DNA of 64,000 bases. Origin: Streptomyces sp. NBC_01478. Its GTDB lineage: Bacteria; Actinomycetota; Actinomycetes; Streptomycetales; Streptomycetaceae. Positions 24,995 through 33,494 of this stretch are shown here, piece by piece (the stretch's first letter is position 1; each line of letters opens with the position of its first letter). The DNA lies in contig NZ_CP109444.1 of assembly GCF_036227225.1 (NCBI RefSeq), forward strand, positions 372,001 to 436,000. Direction: 5' to 3'. The notes below the pieces were generated by a model. It was not told the DNA's origin. It did not search any database and was given only the letters and a program-made list of their open reading frames with translations. The position numbers were made by a program, and so were the translations under genes.

Positions 24995-25903
24995 ATGCAC
25001 GGCCCGAACGATTCGCCTCATACCCCCCATTCCCCATGTCTCGCCGATTTGGCGAACCTGATCCGACTGCCCGCGGCGCTCAGCGTTCCTGGTGACATCC
25101 TTGCCGGCGCTGTCGCGGGGGGTGGCACACCCCGGCCCCGTATCGCCGCCACGATGGCGTCGTCCGTCGCTCTCTACTGGGCCGGAATGGCGCTCAACGA
25201 CTACGCGGACGCGACGATCGACGCGGTGGAGCGCCCCGAACGCCCCATCCCCTCCGGACGAGTTGCCCGCCGCACCGCGCTCGCCACCGCGTGCGGGCTC
25301 ACGGCCGCCGGCCTCGGCCTCTCCGCCCTGGCCGGCGGGCGGCAGGCGCTCGCCGTGGCGCTTCCCCTGACCGGACTGGTCTGGGCCTACGACCTGCGTC
25401 TGAAGTCCACACCCGCCGGTCCCGCCGCGATGGCGGGCGCCCGGGCGCTGAACGTGCTGGCCGGAGCGGAGCCCGGACGCCGGGGGGCCGCGGTGCCGGC
25501 CGCCCTGCTGGTCGGCGCGCACACCTACACCGTCACGGCGCTGAGCCGCCACGAGGTGTCCGGCGCGCCGCGTACCGTGCCCGCCGCCACTCTGGCCGGA
25601 AGTACGGCAACCGCCTTGGCCGCCGCGGCACTTCCCGGCCTGCGCCGGCGCGGCCGGGCGGCGCGGATCGGCGCCGCCGCCGGCGCGCTCGGCTATCTCG
25701 CCTCCTACGGCACGGCACAGGCGCGGGCCGCACGGAACCCGTCGGCCGCGAACGTCCGGCAGGCAGTCGGCACCGGGATCATGTCGCTGATGCCCCTTCA
25801 GGCGGCGCTCACCGCCGGCGCCGGTGGCTCGGCGCTGGCCGGTGTCCTGGCCGTGGCGCATCCGCTGGCGCGCAGACTCGCCCGGAAGGTGTCACCCACG
25901 TGA
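24995..25903 (+). CDS. eboC: UbiA-family prenyltransferase, EboC-like
   Basis: 302 residues, polytopic membrane protein. The first prenyl-diphosphate motif reads NDYADATIDAVERPERPIP (residues 68-86), the NDxxDxxxD of UbiA prenyltransferases, with YDLRLK in place of a canonical second Asp motif. Membrane segments include SSVALYWAGMALN and ALAVALPLTGLVWAY. It opens a gene set known as ebo (eboA-F), which in cyanobacteria is needed for export of the scytonemin monomer and is widespread in bacteria and an algal plastid genome. The prenylated acceptor is unknown. The stop overlaps the next GTG (GTGA), so it is operonic with the following genes. Confidence 0.82.
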   Translation: MHGPNDSPHTPHSPCLADLANLIRLPAALSVPGDILAGAVAGGGTPRPRIAATMASSVALYWAGMALNDYADATIDAVERPERPIPSGRVARRTALATACGLTAAGLGLSALAGGRQALAVALPLTGLVWAYDLRLKSTPAGPAAMAGARALNVLAGAEPGRRGAAVPAALLVGAHTYTVTALSRHEVSGAPRTVPAATLAGSTATALAAAALPGLRRRGRAARIGAAAGALGYLASYGTAQARAARNPSAANVRQAVGTGIMSLMPLQAALTAGAGGSALAGVLAVAHPLARRLARKVSPT

Positions 25904-26760
25904 CCCCGATACCCGGTCCCGTGGAGCGGCTCCGGTTCGGCTTCGGAACCAACGGCTTCGGCTGCCACCGGCTCGACGACGTGCTGAGCGTGCTCGCCGA
26001 CCTGGGATACGACTCGGTCGGCCTCACGCTCGACCACGGTCACCTCGACCCGTTCGCCGCCGACCTGCCTCGGCAAGTCGGCGCTCTCGCACGGCGGTTG
26101 GACCGGCTCGGCCTGGCCGTGATGGTGGAGACGGGGGCGCCGTATCTGCTGGACCCGTGGCACAAGCACGTCCCCACGCTGATGTCGGCCACGAGCGCCG
26201 GGCGGCGCGTCGACCTGCTGGTGCGTGCCGTGCGCATCGCGGCCGACCTCGGCGCCCCGGCCGTCCAGGTGTGCAGCGGCCCGGCACCGGAGGGCGTACC
26301 GGAGGAGGAGGCCTGGAAGCGGCTGGCCGCCGGCTGCGAAGAAGTCCTGGACATCGCCCAGGAGCACGGGGTGGCGCTGGGGTTCGAGCCCGAGCCGTAC
26401 ATGTTCGTCGACACCGTGGAACGCGTTGTGGACCTGCGACGCCGGCTCGGCGATCCCGACCTGTTCGGCATCACCCTCGACATCGGTCACGCCCACTGCG
26501 TCGACGACCTGCCCCTGCTCGACTGTGTCGAACTGGCGGCGCCGTATCTGGTGAACGTACAGATCGAGGACATGCGGCGCGGCGTGCACGAACACCTCGA
26601 ACTCGGCGCGGGCGAGATCGACTTCCCGCCCGTCCTGGTCGCCCTGAAGGCCTCGGGCTACCAGGGTCCGGTCTCGGTGGAGATCCAGGGCGCGTCCCTG
26701 AACGCCCCCGAAGTCGCCCGCCGTTCCCTCGAGTTCCTCAAGGCCGCCGAGCCGGTCTGA
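25900..26760 (+). CDS. sugar-phosphate isomerase/epimerase-like TIM-barrel protein of the ebo set
   Basis: 286 residues from GTG 25900, overlapping the eboC stop. Blocks RLRFGFGTNGFGCHRLDDVL, LGAPAVQVCSGPAPEGV, VALGFEPEPYMFVDTVERVV, FGITLDIGHAHC and YQGPVSVEIQGASLNAPEVA follow the xylose-isomerase-like barrel, with Glu, Asp, His and Glu positioned as metal ligands (E in GFEPEP, D and H in LDIGHAH, E in SVEIQG). Substrate unknown; members include sugar epimerases and inosose dehydratases. An imperfect GC palindrome overlaps and follows the stop (26758-26778), before the 93-base gap to eboA. Confidence 0.8.
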   Translation: MTPIPGPVERLRFGFGTNGFGCHRLDDVLSVLADLGYDSVGLTLDHGHLDPFAADLPRQVGALARRLDRLGLAVMVETGAPYLLDPWHKHVPTLMSATSAGRRVDLLVRAVRIAADLGAPAVQVCSGPAPEGVPEEEAWKRLAAGCEEVLDIAQEHGVALGFEPEPYMFVDTVERVVDLRRRLGDPDLFGITLDIGHAHCVDDLPLLDCVELAAPYLVNVQIEDMRRGVHEHLELGAGEIDFPPVLVALKASGYQGPVSVEIQGASLNAPEVARRSLEFLKAAEPV

Positions 26761-26836
26761 CGCCGCGGCGCCGCGTCACTTCGCCCCACACAACCAACTC
26801 GCCACACCCACAAAGCCGTTGTCGAACACGCATTCC

Positions 26837-26847
26837 AAAAGGAGGCA
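26837..26847 (+). promoter_or_regulatory. strong ribosome-binding site deciding the EboA start
   Basis: AAAAGGAGG at 26837-26845 lies 8 bases before GTG 26854, fixing the start as MAPHILTALDHH. An ATG at 26847 is too close and out of frame. Confidence 0.75.
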
Positions 26848-26853
26848 TGCGCG

Positions 26854-27570
26854 GTGGCCCCACACATCCTTACCGCCCTCGACCACCACCTCGCCCCGGG
26901 GGCACAGCGCTGGCTGACGGATGCCGTCGCCCGCGTCGGCGACGACCCGGCAGCGGTGCGCACCGTCTTCCCCGCCGTCGGCCGGCACTGCGGGCGCGGA
27001 CCGCTCGCCGCCGGCTGGACGGTGGCGGACGCCGCCCGAGCCCGGCTGCTCGCCGCCCTGCCGCTGCGCGGAGCGGCACTCGCCGAGGAGATCACCGCCC
27101 TCCACCGGTACGGCGACAGCGCCGAACAGCGGGCAGTGCTGCGTTCGTTGGCGCTGCTGGAGGACTCGGACGCCTCGTTCGCCGACCTGGGGCTGCCCCT
27201 CGTGCGTGCGGCGCTGTGGGGCAACGACACGGACCTGATCGAGGCGTCCCTCGGCCCGTACGCCGCGCGGCATCTGGATGAGGATGCCTACCGGCACGCC
27301 GTACTGAAGTGCGTCTTCTGCGGTATCCCCCTCGACCGGGTGGTGGGCCTCACGGAGCGCGCGGACCGCGAACTCGCCCGCATGCTGGCCGACTTCGCCC
27401 ACGAGCGGGTCGCAGCCGGCCGTGACGTGCCCTCCGACATCTGGCCGATCGTGCGCGCGCACCCCGGCGCGCTGGAGGCCTCGGGACTGCCCGGGGAAGC
27501 CACCTCGTCCTCGTCCGACCGTCGAGCCGCCGCCGTAGCGGCGCTCGCCGCCTTCACCGGAGCTGCATGA
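26854..27570 (+). CDS. eboA: EboA-domain protein
   Basis: 238 residues from GTG 26854. It is an all-helical protein with WLTDAVARVGDDPAAVRTVF, PAVGRHCGRGPLAAGW, LLEDSDASFADLGLPLVRAA, WGNDTDLIEASLGPYAARHL and YRHAVLKCVFCGIPLDRVVG. These match, from memory, the EboA family, whose biochemical role is unknown but whose presence defines ebo clusters. The stop overlaps the start of the TatD-like gene (ATGA at 27567-27570). It is predicted cytoplasmic, with no signal or membrane segment. The tail after residue 215 is low-complexity. Confidence 0.8.
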   Translation: MAPHILTALDHHLAPGAQRWLTDAVARVGDDPAAVRTVFPAVGRHCGRGPLAAGWTVADAARARLLAALPLRGAALAEEITALHRYGDSAEQRAVLRSLALLEDSDASFADLGLPLVRAALWGNDTDLIEASLGPYAARHLDEDAYRHAVLKCVFCGIPLDRVVGLTERADRELARMLADFAHERVAAGRDVPSDIWPIVRAHPGALEASGLPGEATSSSSDRRAAAVAALAAFTGAA

Positions 27571-28424
27571 TGCGTATCTTCGACCCCCACATCCACATGA
27601 CCTCACGCACCACGGACGACTACGAGGCGATGTACACGGCCGGTGTCCGGGCGGTGGTGGAGCCCTCGTTCTGGCTGGGCCAGCCCCGCACCTCCGTGGA
27701 CAGCTTCACCGACTACTTCGACGCGCTGCTCGGCTGGGAGCCGTACCGCGCCGCGCAGTTCGGCATCCAGCACCGCTGCACGATCGCCCTCAACCCCAAG
27801 GAGGCGAACGACCCGCGCTGCGCGGGGGTGTTGGACGTGCTGCCGCGCTACCTGGCCAAGGACGGGGTGGTCGCCGTCGGCGAGATCGGCTACGACTCCA
27901 TGACGCCCGAGGAGGACGAGGCACTGGCTCGACAGCTCGAACTCGCCATCGAGCACGGCCTGCCGGTACTGGTCCACACCCCGCACCGCGACAAGGCCGT
28001 CGGTACCCGCCGCACCCTCGACGTGGTCCGCGAGTCCGGCATCCCGCCCGAGCACGTCCTTGTCGACCACCTCAACGAACTCACCGTGTCCATGGTCGCC
28101 GACAGCGGCTGCTGGATGGGCTTCTCCATCTACCCCCACACCAAGATGAGCGAGGACCGCATGGTGCGGATCCTCCAGGAACACGGCACCGGGCGGAAGC
28201 TCGTCAACTCGGCCGCCGACTGGGGGCGCAGCGACCCCCTCAAGACCCGGAAGACCGCCGACGCGATGCTCGCCGCCGGCTTCGACATCGACACCGTCGA
28301 CCAGGTCATGTGGGGCAACCCGGTGGCCTTCTACGGTCAGAGCGGCCGGCTGGACCTGGAGGACGTCAAGCCGGACGAGGCGGCCCTGTTCGAGGGCAAC
28401 TCGGTCAAGCGCGGCGGGGAGTGA
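27567..28424 (+). CDS. eboB: TatD-family metal-dependent hydrolase, EboB-like
   Basis: 285 residues from ATG 27567; the second ATG at 27570 is equally possible. FDPHIHMTSRTTDDYEAM carries the HxH metal site (His8, His10). AVGEIGYDSMTPEE supplies the bridging Glu, LPVLVHTPHRDK and VLVDHLNE further His ligands, and LVNSAADWGRSDPLKTRK the Asp. This is the TatD/amidohydrolase pattern, and its flanking words match EboB proteins. TatD enzymes are nucleases or esterases; the ebo version's substrate is not known. The eboE gene follows after 7 bases, where many clusters carry the eboD sugar-phosphate cyclase instead. Confidence 0.84.
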   Translation: MMRIFDPHIHMTSRTTDDYEAMYTAGVRAVVEPSFWLGQPRTSVDSFTDYFDALLGWEPYRAAQFGIQHRCTIALNPKEANDPRCAGVLDVLPRYLAKDGVVAVGEIGYDSMTPEEDEALARQLELAIEHGLPVLVHTPHRDKAVGTRRTLDVVRESGIPPEHVLVDHLNELTVSMVADSGCWMGFSIYPHTKMSEDRMVRILQEHGTGRKLVNSAADWGRSDPLKTRKTADAMLAAGFDIDTVDQVMWGNPVAFYGQSGRLDLEDVKPDEAALFEGNSVKRGGE

Positions 28425-28431
28425 GGCCGCC

Positions 28432-29625
28432 GTGCGTTTCCGACACACCGACGGTACGACCGTCCACCTCGCCTACTGCAGCAACGTCCACCAGGCCGAG
28501 GACCTCGACGGAGTGGTCGCCCAACTCGCCGCCTACGCCGAGCCCGTACGGGAAACGCTCGGCGTCGACCTGCTCGGCATCGGCTTGTGGCTGGCCCGTG
28601 ACGTGGTCACCGAACTGTCCGCCCGGCCCGACGCCGTCCACCGTCTGCGGACCGAACTGACCGCACGCGGACTGGAGACCGTCACCCTCAACGCCTTCCC
28701 CTACGGCGGCTTCCACCGCGAGGTGGTCAAGAAGGACGTCTACCTGCCCGACTGGACCGACCCCGCCCGCCTGCGCTACACCGTCGACTGCGCCCGGGTG
28801 CTCGCCGGACTGCTGCCCGACGACGCGCGGCGCGGCAGCGTCTCGACCCTGCCCCTGTCCTGGCGCACGCCCTGGCCGCCCGCCGCACGCGACACCGCCC
28901 GCCAAGCACTGGACCAACTCGGCGCAGAACTGGCCCAGTTGGAGCGCGACACGGGCCGGGCGATCCGGGTGGGCTTCGAGCCCGAGCCCGGATGCGTGGT
29001 GGAGAACACCGTCCAGGCCGCCCGGGAACTCGGCGGACTGGACCCCGAGCGGCTCGGCATCTGCCTCGACACCTGCCATCTCGCCGTGCAGTTCGAAGAA
29101 CCGGCCCAGGCACTGCGCCGCCTCGCCGACGCCGGCCTCCCGGTCGTCAAGGTCCAGGCCTCCAGCGCCCTCCAGGCCGACGACCCCGCCGACCCGGCCG
29201 CGCGCCGCGCGCTCGCCCGGTTCGCCGAACCCCGCTTCCTGCACCAGACCCGAACTACCGCACCCGGTGGCACCGTCACCGGCGTGGACGACCTCCCGGA
29301 CGCCCTCGCCGGCGGGCTGGACCCCGCATCCGCCTGGCGGGTCCACTTCCACGCGCCGCTGCACGCCGAGCCCGAACCGCCGCTGCGCACCACCGCGGAC
29401 GAACTGACCACCGCCCTCGGTGATTTGCTCGGCGGCCCGCACGCCGTCTGCGACCACGTCGAGGTCGAGACCTACACCTGGTCCGTCCTGCCCGAGCACC
29501 TGCGGCCGCACGACCGCGAGGGTCTCGTCGCGGGTCTGGCCGCCGAACTCGCCTGGACCCGCGACCGGTTCGAGGAACTCGGCCTGCTTCCCCAGTCCCT
29601 CACGCGAAAGGAGCCCGTCTCATGA
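28432..29625 (+). CDS. eboE: EboE-type TIM-barrel protein of metabolite traffic
   Basis: 397 residues from GTG 28432, with GGGGAGTGAGG upstream as ribosome site. Blocks LAYCSNVHQAEDLDGVVAQL, TLNAFPYGGFHREVVKKDVY, RVGFEPEPGCVVENTVQAAR, LGICLDTCHLAVQFEEPAQA, WRVHFHAPLHAEPEPPLRTT and HVEVETYTWSVLPEHLR define the EboE family, a metal-binding xylose-isomerase-like barrel. Its reaction is unknown; genetic work in cyanobacteria ties the ebo operon to moving a metabolite precursor across the inner membrane. The stop overlaps the next start (ATGA, 29622-29625). This is the second TIM barrel of the operon and is clearly distinct from the one at 25.9 kb. Confidence 0.86.
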   Translation: MRFRHTDGTTVHLAYCSNVHQAEDLDGVVAQLAAYAEPVRETLGVDLLGIGLWLARDVVTELSARPDAVHRLRTELTARGLETVTLNAFPYGGFHREVVKKDVYLPDWTDPARLRYTVDCARVLAGLLPDDARRGSVSTLPLSWRTPWPPAARDTARQALDQLGAELAQLERDTGRAIRVGFEPEPGCVVENTVQAARELGGLDPERLGICLDTCHLAVQFEEPAQALRRLADAGLPVVKVQASSALQADDPADPAARRALARFAEPRFLHQTRTTAPGGTVTGVDDLPDALAGGLDPASAWRVHFHAPLHAEPEPPLRTTADELTTALGDLLGGPHAVCDHVEVETYTWSVLPEHLRPHDREGLVAGLAAELAWTRDRFEELGLLPQSLTRKEPVS

Positions 29626-30998
29626 CGAGACTGGTCGTTATCGACATCGCCGGCCTCACCCCCCGCCTGCTGCAGCACATGCCCGCCGTCTCGGCCGTCG
29701 CGGCACAGGGCTTCCAGGCCCGGCTCAACCCCGTGCTGCCCGCCGTCACCTGCTCGGTGCAGTCAACGCTCCTCACCGGTACCCCGCCCGCCGAGCACGG
29801 CGTCGTCGGCAACGGCTGGTACTTCCGCGACCTGGGCGAAGTCCTGCTGTGGCGCCAGCACAACGCCCTCGTCGGCGGCGAGAAGCTGTGGACCACCGCC
29901 CGCCGCGCCAAGCCCGACTACAAGGTCGCCAACGTCTGCTGGTGGTACGCCATGGGCGCCGACGTCGACCTCACCGTCACCCCGCGCCCCGTCTACTACT
30001 CCGACGGCCGCAAGGAACCCGACTGCTACACCTGGCCACCCGCCCTGCACGACGAACTCACCGACCGGCTCGGCCCGTTCCCCCTCTTCACCTACTGGGG
30101 CCCCAACGCGGGCATCCCCTCCAGCCAGTGGATCCTGGCCGCCGCCCGCCAGATCTTCGACAAGCACCGCCCCGACCTGACCCTGGTCTACGTCCCCCAC
30201 CTCGACTACGAACCCCAGCGCTCCGGCCCCGGATCACCGCAGTCGGCCCGCGAGGCCCGACGGCTCGACGACGCACTGCGCCCCCTGCTGGACCACTTCC
30301 GGCGCGAGGACGCCACGGTCGTGATCCTGAGCGAGTACGGCATCGCACCGGTCTCCCGCCCGGTCGACATCAACCGCGCGCTGCGCCGGGCCGGGTTGCT
30401 CGACGTCTACACGCAGGACTGCATGGAGTACCTCGACCCGTGGACCTCCCGCGCCTTCGCGGTCGCCGACCACCAGGTCGCCCACGTCTACGTCCGCGAC
30501 CCCGCCGACACGGACGCGGTGGCGGAGATCATCGCCGAACTCCCGGGCGTGGAACAGGTGTTGGACGAGAAGGGCAAGGCGTTCCACGGGCTGGACCACG
30601 AACGCTCCGGGGAACTGGTCGCCATCGCGGAGTCGGACGCCTGGTTCACGTACTACTACTGGCTGGACGACGAGCGCGCCCCGGACTTCGCCCGCCAGGT
30701 CGAGATCCACCGCAAACCCGGCTACGACCCCGCTGAACTCCTCTACGACCCCACCGTGCCCGGCGTGAAAGCACGCGCCATCGGCCAGGTCGCCCGCAAG
30801 AAAGCCGGACTGCGCTACCGCGTCAGGACGGTTCCCCTGGACCCCTCCGGTGTACGCGGCAGCCACGGCCGCCTCCCGCAGGACCCACAGGACAGCCCCG
30901 TCCTGCTGTGCTCGCGGCCCGGTCCCGCCCGCGACGCGATCGACGCGACCGACGTCAAGGACCTCCTCCTCTCCCTGGCCGGCATCACCACCCCCTGA
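29622..30998 (+). CDS. eboF: alkaline-phosphatase-superfamily phosphodiesterase, EboF-like
   Basis: 458 residues. VVIDIAGLTPRLLQHMPAVS supplies the first metal Asp, LPAVTCSVQSTLLTGTPPAE the Thr/Ser nucleophile region, and LVYVPHLDYEPQRSGPGSP, VVILSEYGIAPVSRPVDINR and KAFHGLDHERSGELVAIAES further metal-binding His and Asp. This is the nucleotide pyrophosphatase/phosphodiesterase fold. There is no signal peptide, so it acts in the cytoplasm. It is the last ebo-type gene; the P450 follows after 17 bases. Its substrate in these clusters is unknown. Confidence 0.86.
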   Translation: MTRLVVIDIAGLTPRLLQHMPAVSAVAAQGFQARLNPVLPAVTCSVQSTLLTGTPPAEHGVVGNGWYFRDLGEVLLWRQHNALVGGEKLWTTARRAKPDYKVANVCWWYAMGADVDLTVTPRPVYYSDGRKEPDCYTWPPALHDELTDRLGPFPLFTYWGPNAGIPSSQWILAAARQIFDKHRPDLTLVYVPHLDYEPQRSGPGSPQSAREARRLDDALRPLLDHFRREDATVVILSEYGIAPVSRPVDINRALRRAGLLDVYTQDCMEYLDPWTSRAFAVADHQVAHVYVRDPADTDAVAEIIAELPGVEQVLDEKGKAFHGLDHERSGELVAIAESDAWFTYYYWLDDERAPDFARQVEIHRKPGYDPAELLYDPTVPGVKARAIGQVARKKAGLRYRVRTVPLDPSGVRGSHGRLPQDPQDSPVLLCSRPGPARDAIDATDVKDLLLSLAGITTP

Positions 30999-31015
30999 CT
31001 GCAGGAGCCCCCCAC

Positions 31016-32212
31016 ATGCCCTCGACCGACAGTCCGCCGCCAACCCTGCCCCGCCATCGCCCCCTCCTCGACCCCGCCGCCGAGTACGGGCGGTGGGTCC
31101 AAGAACGGCCCCTGACCAGGATCAGCCTGTGGGGCGGCAACCATCCCTGGCTCGTGACCCGGCAAGAAGACGCCCGCGCCGTGCTCAGCGACCCGCGGTT
31201 CAGCTCGGAGAACGTCCGGCCGGGATTCCCCGGGCTCCAGCCGACGACACCACCGCGCACTCCCGGCCAGTTGTTCGCCATGGACCCGCCCGACCACACC
31301 CGGCTGCGCCGCATGCTCATCCCCGAGTTCAGCTTCCGGCGAGTGGAGCAACTGCGGCCGGCCATCCGGCACATCACCGACGAACTCCTCGACGGCCTCG
31401 TCAAACAGCAGCAACCCGCCGACCTGGTCGAGCACTTCACCCTGCCGCTGCCTCTTCTGGTCATCTGTGAACTGCTCGGAGTGCCGTACGCGGACCGGGA
31501 GTTCATCCATCGGCAGGCCGCGGCCTTCGCCACGGTCTCGGCCGGACCGGAGGCGATGCGGGCCGGCTGGGCGGCGCTCTTCGGCTACCTACAGGAACTA
31601 CTGGCCGCCAAGTCGCGCGAACCCGGCGACGACCTGATGAGCAAACTCGCCACGGAACGGGTCGCCACCGGCGAGGCCACCCCGGCGGAGGCCGCCGGCC
31701 TGCTCGTCCAGATACTCATCGCCGGGCATGAGACGACCGCGAGCATGCTCTCCCTCGGCGTCGTCGCGCTGCTGCGCCATCCCGAGCAACTGGCCGCACT
31801 GCGCGCCGACGAGGCACTCGTGCCGGGCGCGGTGGAGGAACTCCTTCGCTACCTGACCGTCGTCCACATCGGCCTGCGCCGCATCGCCACCCAGGACGTC
31901 GAGGTCGGCGGCGTCACCGTCCGGGCGGGCGAGGGCGTGGTGGTCGCCCTGCAGGCGGCCAACCGGGACCCCGCGGTCTTCGCCGACCCGGACACACTCG
32001 ACCTCACCCGGGACGCCGGCCAGCACCTGGCCTTCGGCCACGGACCGCACCACTGCCTCGGCCAGTCGCTCGCCCGGGCCGAACTCCAGGTCGCGCTGCC
32101 GATGCTGTTCCACCGACTGCCGGCTCTGCGCCTGACCGGCCCCGCCGCGGAGGAGTACGCCTTCGAAGGACGCGCGGTCCACGGGGTACGGGAGCTGCCG
32201 GTCGCTTGGTGA
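31016..32212 (+). CDS. cytochrome P450
   Basis: 398 residues from ATG 31016, with CAGGAG upstream. The I-helix is AGHETTAS (236-243), EELLR is the K-helix ExxR, and the heme loop is FGHGPHHCLG with axial Cys347. Overall form is that of soluble actinobacterial monooxygenases near CYP105/CYP107. No ferredoxin gene follows; the next DNA is a monooxygenase relic, so electrons must come from partners encoded elsewhere. Only 17 bases separate it from eboF, suggesting co-transcription and a role in oxidising the metabolite handled by the ebo proteins (inference). Confidence 0.9.
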   Translation: MPSTDSPPPTLPRHRPLLDPAAEYGRWVQERPLTRISLWGGNHPWLVTRQEDARAVLSDPRFSSENVRPGFPGLQPTTPPRTPGQLFAMDPPDHTRLRRMLIPEFSFRRVEQLRPAIRHITDELLDGLVKQQQPADLVEHFTLPLPLLVICELLGVPYADREFIHRQAAAFATVSAGPEAMRAGWAALFGYLQELLAAKSREPGDDLMSKLATERVATGEATPAEAAGLLVQILIAGHETTASMLSLGVVALLRHPEQLAALRADEALVPGAVEELLRYLTVVHIGLRRIATQDVEVGGVTVRAGEGVVVALQAANRDPAVFADPDTLDLTRDAGQHLAFGHGPHHCLGQSLARAELQVALPMLFHRLPALRLTGPAAEEYAFEGRAVHGVRELPVAW

Positions 32213-32750
32213 TCCCCGCAGCGTGTCGCGGCGCGCTGCCCACGCCCAGGCACACCTGGCGTCCCGCGTGGTGCAGGTCCTCGGCTGACTGGCAGCCGGA
32301 CCGACCGGTGCCGACCACCAGGACGCCGCCCTCGGAAAGTTGGACCGCGTTGCACCAACGCGAGGAGTGGATCTGTTCGACGCCGACGAGTAGCCGCTCG
32401 GTCATCCGCGGCACCGAGAGGGTGCGGTCAGGGGCCGGCGGCCACGACCACGCGTCGGCAGTGAAGTCCCCTTCGGAGGCAGCGAGTTCGGAGACTCCGC
32501 CTGCGCCCCGGCGCAGTCCGCTGACGGCGCCACCCTCCACCAACCGGGCTGGAAGAAGACACCGTGGCTCTCCGGCTGCCGGACGATCTCCTCGCGGGCC
32601 ATGAAGCTGTCGCGGTCGTCCCCTGGTAGAGGTAACCGGGCTGTTTGCACTGCCAGTTGGAGGTCATCGGACGTAGCGACTCCCAGCGGCGCTCGCGCCA
32701 TTCGTGGCCGACCCGGTTCTGCTCAGAACCCATCGGGGCCGGCATGTTCG
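32213..32750 (-). pseudogene. FAD-dependent monooxygenase relic (FMO type)
   Basis: The reverse strand near 32745-32600 reads GHEWRERRWESLRPMTSNWQ and CKQPGYLYQG, then another frame gives DDRDSFMAREEIVRQPESHG. A third near 32400-32215 gives VEQIHSSRWCNAVQLSEGGV and LVVGTGRSGCQSAEDLHHAG, the second nucleotide-binding GxGxxG of flavin monooxygenases. The N-terminal FAD-binding Rossmann segment, the middle part and the C-terminus are absent, and at least two frameshifts occur. The relic abuts the 3' end of the P450 gene and overlaps its last codons at most slightly. Confidence 0.65.
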
Positions 32751-32756
32751 CCGTGG

Positions 32757-33494
32757 TCATGCCCCCAGATCCTCCGTCACGGGCAGGCACTCGGCGAGCA
32801 GGTCGACGACGTCGCGCCAGGCTCGCTGCGCGTGCTGCGGGTGGTAGCCGACGCCGGGGACCGTGGGGTGGTCGACCGGCGGATGGTGGAAGGCGTGCAA
32901 GGCGCCGCCGTAGACCGCGAGGCGCCAGTCGACGCCCGCGGCCTGCATCTCAGCGGTGAACGCGTCTCGCTGCGCGGGCGGCATGATCGGGTCTTCCGAC
33001 CCGACCCCGGCCCACACCGGGCAGCGAATGCGCGCCGCCTCGCCCGGTCGGCCCGTTGTCAGTGCGTTGACTGTCCCGATCGCGCGCAGGTTGACGCCGT
33101 CGCGCCCGAGTTCCAGCCCTACGGCTCCCCCGGTGCCGTAGCCGACGGCGGCGATCCGGTCGGGGTCGGTCCGTGGTTCGGTGCGCAACACGTCGAGCGC
33201 CGCATGGCCGATGCTCCGCATCCGGTCGGGATCAGCGAGCAGTGGCATGCAGCGGGCCAGCATCTCCTCGGGGTCGCTCACATAGCGCCCGCCGTGGAGG
33301 TCGAAGGCCAGCGCTACATAGCCCAGCTCGGCGAGAGCATCGGCCCTGCGGCGCTCGACGTCGCTGAGCCCCATGCCCTCTGGTCCGAGCAGCACCGCGG
33401 GCCGGCGGTCGACACCGGCCGGCAGCGCGAGGTGCCCGATCATCGTCAGACCGTCGGCCGGGTACTGGACCGTACGCGTCGTAATCGTCGTCAT
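32757..33494 (-). CDS. dienelactone-hydrolase family protein with altered nucleophile site
   Basis: 245 residues, alpha/beta-hydrolase fold of the DLH family: YPADGLTMIGHLALP, RPAVLLGPEGMGLSDVERRR, YVALAFDLHGGRYV, VGYGTGGAVGLELG, VWAGVGSEDPIMPPAQRDAF and YGGALHAFHHP. Family members usually have G-x-C-x-G-G (or Ser) at the nucleophile elbow; here residue 120 is Gly (GYGTGG), while the Asp and His of the triad remain. Either catalysis differs or it has lost hydrolase activity; I cannot tell whether this is a recurrent subfamily. No ribosome site is evident before ATG 33494, so it may be leaderless. The gene is monocistronic next to the FMO relic. Confidence 0.82.
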   Translation of the reverse strand: MTTITTRTVQYPADGLTMIGHLALPAGVDRRPAVLLGPEGMGLSDVERRRADALAELGYVALAFDLHGGRYVSDPEEMLARCMPLLADPDRMRSIGHAALDVLRTEPRTDPDRIAAVGYGTGGAVGLELGRDGVNLRAIGTVNALTTGRPGEAARIRCPVWAGVGSEDPIMPPAQRDAFTAEMQAAGVDWRLAVYGGALHAFHHPPVDHPTVPGVGYHPQHAQRAWRDVVDLLAECLPVTEDLGA

